Positions 62,001 to 64,000 of a stretch of 64,000 nt of DNA are shown here, piece by piece. Origin of the DNA: Hoplostethus atlanticus (taxonomy: Eukaryota; Chordata; Actinopteri; Trachichthyiformes; Trachichthyidae). Each line of letters begins with the position of its first letter. The stretch's first letter is position 1. Both the position numbers and the translations under genes were made by a program. The notes beneath the pieces were generated by a model. The model made no database searches, had not been told where the DNA came from, and saw only the letters and a program-made list of their open reading frames with translations. Where the stretch lies: assembly GCA_034670405.1 (NCBI GenBank), contig JAXDDX010000001.1, positions 3,322,501 through 3,386,500 on the forward strand. Direction: 5' to 3'.

Positions 62001-63321
62001 TGCCCTCCTTCTCGTCCTCGTCCCCCCCCCCCCCCAAATGCCATTCTAGGCACCAGTAGTCACACCCCTGCTGGGCAAACTGGGGGCAGTTTTATCAAAG
62101 AAAAGCTGCCTGACGCCCTCTGGCTCATACCTTGCTGGCACACCCGATAATACACCCTCGACACTGCGTCTGATGTCATCAATCTTGCTTTTGTTTGATT
62201 CATCTGTTGGAGTCACTCAAACCTTCTTTTTGTTTTTTTTTGGTTGTTTGTTTTGCCACAAATCTATTGTGGAGCTATCAGAGCTGTGGCGGCAGCAGGG
62301 GGGGGGGGAGGGGTTTTTAGGTCACATCTACTGCAGGTTATGAAAAAATCATCTGATGACTTATCACGCCGCTCCGGATGTTTTTTTTAGCTCTAGCAAA
62401 GCGGAGGCAGGGCTAAGTAGCAGAGAAAGAGAGCTCAGCTGGTTCTGAGAGAAGAGAGCCGCTCGATGCATATTAGAGTTCACCAGCTCTCCCCGCGGCC
62501 TGGGAGCTCCAGTAACAGCATAATACACACTATGTAGGTCAGAGACGCTGCAGTGCTCCACTTCCCCAGCCCAGTGAAACTGACAGGCTGGAACGCCACT
62601 GGCGGTCTGCTGGGACGGAAGGATGAGAGGTTTTTTTTTTTTTTCCTCCCCCCGCTCTTCTTTTCTTCACCTCCCCCAACACCCTCCTCCTCCTCCTCCT
62701 CCTCCCACTGACTCCTCTTCCTTGCTCTCCCTCCTGCTCTCTCTGTCTCTTTGTGCCATTTCCATGTCTCCCATTTGTGTGTGTTTGTCTGTTTGTGTTT
62801 CTATGTGGTTGTATTCTTATGTAATGCAGCACCGCTCACTCAGTTGACGTGTGGGTACTGTACGCTGTATTGTGTTGACATTTTGTGTTGACCCGTCCAT
62901 CACACATCAATGCCCGCTGACAGCTATCTAACACTGTGGTCTTCTTTCGAGCCGTATCACACCACAGCCTTCAACCATCCCTTTATCTCCCCGACCCTCC
63001 CTGCAAGTCCCTACATGTGCTGTGTGCACCCTCTCACAGTCTGTGTCAAGAATATCATCTCACATGTTCCTAACATGTGACATGCATAGAACGCACTTTT
63101 ATCCATTTAGATTCTCCCCTGTTCTTGAGCAGCCGTGGTGTAGAAAATGTTCTTCTGTGATGTGTATTTTAATGCTTTTTTTTTGTCTCTCTTTCTCCCC
63201 CTCCCATTGTTTGTCCCTGTTTCTCTCTCTATCTGCAGGATGCTGTTTTGTAACTTTTTATACAAGAAAAGCTGCACTGGAGGCCCAGAATGCACTGCAC
63301 AACATAAAGACCTTAAGTGGG
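53066..63321 (+). CDS. celf2: CUGBP Elav-like family member 2, 5' part (continues beyond the window)
   Basis: Coding exons: 53066-53136, 60247-60443, 63239-63321. They join in phase to the first 117 residues. CELF2 is an RNA-binding protein with three RRMs that controls alternative splicing, mRNA stability and translation through GU-rich sites. This isoform head reads [20 protein letters not shown], then [23 protein letters not shown]1 starts near residue 46 with RNP2 as [11 protein letters not shown]1 ([10 protein letters not shown]) is split by the intron between exons 2 and 3. The 83-nt third exon matches the usual CELF1/2 exon size. The text [23 protein letters not shown] is closer to CELF2 than CELF1, and the neighbouring taf3 also favours CELF2. 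The last donor is GGG|GTGAGT in phase 0. The rest of RRM1, RRM2, the linker and RRM3 lie outside. Confidence 0.9.
57465..57610. mobile_element. Old interspersed repeat copy in celf2 intron
   Basis: The text GGTGGTGTAGTGAGTAGG, then TTGAGCAAGACTGAATCCCTTCC and CTGTCCTCTGAC, parallels the segment near 14330-14455. It also resembles a family widespread in fish genomes. The two copies are diverged, and no ends or target duplications could be defined. Confidence 0.5.
59082..59100. repeat. (GT)n microsatellite in celf2 intron
   Basis: About nine uninterrupted GT dinucleotides followed by further TG-rich text. Confidence 0.85.
60444..63238. other. celf2 intron between the two RRM1 exons
   Basis: No extra exon is supported. 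Blocks at about 60950-61330 and 62380-62620 are complex and moderately GC-rich, unlike the surrounding AT-rich or T-rich text, and may be regulatory. Low-complexity tracts include C- and G-runs near 62023-62035 and 62296-62312, and (CTC)n at 62683-62705. Confidence 0.4.
62683..62705. repeat. (CTC)n tract in celf2 intron
   Basis: Seven or so CTC units in a longer pyrimidine-rich region (62630-62760). Confidence 0.85.
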
Positions 63322-63721
63322 GTGAGTAAGCACTGTATGTGCTGCTTTAGCTGCCTGAGCCCCTTCACATCCCTGGTGCAGGCTGTGAGTTGTGTGTTGG
63401 CCGATAATGAGCTCTCCGCTCACTGAAGGTCTGTCCGGTTGAGAACGTGGCTCAGCCCCCACCAGGCACTAACACCACACAGAGGGACTAACCTGAACCT
63501 TAACACACTGAATTGATAAGCCAGCAGACCCGACACACGCGCAGATGGGTCCAGTAAAATGTGCTTGTCCAGAGGGCAGGCTATTCACTGAAGCACGGGA
63601 CCCTGTTGCCACAAAGTGGAACAAATTATTAATGCTTGTCTTTATGAATTATTGATGCAAATCTACATTTTTATTTCACAAAGTTGGAAATATAAAAGGA
63701 GAGGTGAGGTCTCCTAACAAG

Positions 63722-63744
63722 GTGTGTGTGTGTGTGTGTGTGTG
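63722..63744. repeat. (GT)n microsatellite downstream of celf2 exon 3
   Basis: About eleven GT units in the intron that runs out of the window. The remaining bases to 64000 show no exon. Confidence 0.9.
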
Positions 63745-64000
63745 GTCTCTTAATTCCTCACCTGATTTATCTAAAGAGATTAAAGCCCAGTCAACTGGAA
63801 GAAGTGCCATTGCTCATTAAACCTGTACAAATCTGCCCTGCCTATGGTCTTACTCTCCCTCCAATCAATTCAATCAATACCAAACAACTCCAGTCGTCTA
63901 TTCAATCAATAGCCTAGTCTATTGGAAAAGGAGTCCTTGTCAGTGAAGTTACTGGTAAATATTGAACCATGTTGATAAATGAGTATAGCGGGCTGCACAT

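Noticed and set aside
53066-63321. Assignment of the last gene to celf1 instead of celf2
   Set aside because: The RRM1 text ([23 protein letters not shown]), the MRCP-type upstream head and linkage to taf3 all favour celf2.

Overview
The window is vertebrate, almost certainly teleost, genomic DNA. Genes are interrupted by GT/AG introns, and their proteins are clear orthologues of human 10p15-p14 genes. The spacers hold fish-type repeats: a 5'-truncated LINE with an (ATCT)n tail, foldback and hAT-type MITEs, and long (GT)n tracts. I assembled the gene models by hand by following splice sites and reading phase, so each exon list is a prediction.

Layout. (1) 1202-6538, plus strand: net1, a RhoA-type guanine nucleotide exchange factor with 12 coding exons and an apparent one-base excess in exon 10. 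(2) 10526-13313, minus strand: asb13, an ankyrin-repeat/SOCS-box substrate receptor with 6 coding exons. (3) 13314-18651: repeat-rich spacer with a foldback palindrome, the LINE fragment and GTA-type trinucleotide tracts around a perfect hairpin. (4) 18652-38599, plus strand: tasor2 (fam208b), 22 coding exons and about 3318 aa. Its intron 4 carries a 1.14 kb foldback DNA transposon holding a THAP-like fragment. Its 4.7 kb exon 17 carries a five-copy in-frame tandem array. (5) 40743-45127, plus strand: taf3, the histone-fold and PHD-finger subunit of TFIID, with 7 exons. (6) 45128-50326: spacer with a hAT-type MITE that keeps its 8-bp target duplication. (7) 50327 to the window end, plus strand: the 5' part of celf2, with two alternative first coding exons (50327-50439 and 53066-53136). 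Both join the RRM1 exons at 60247-60443 and 63239-63321. The gene continues past the window.

The gene order and relative orientations (NET1 +, ASB13 -, TASOR2 +, TAF3 +, CELF2 +) match the human chromosome 10 arrangement as I recall it. In human these genes are spread over several megabases with others between them (for example GDI2 and GATA3), which are absent here. The genes do not form a pathway: they cover Rho signalling, ubiquitin-ligase targeting, chromatin silencing, promoter recognition and RNA processing. I found no unknown multi-gene system. The most notable items are the THAP-bearing foldback element, the fresh tandem expansion inside tasor2, the apparent net1 frameshift, the asb13 BC-box substitution and the paired celf2 start exons.
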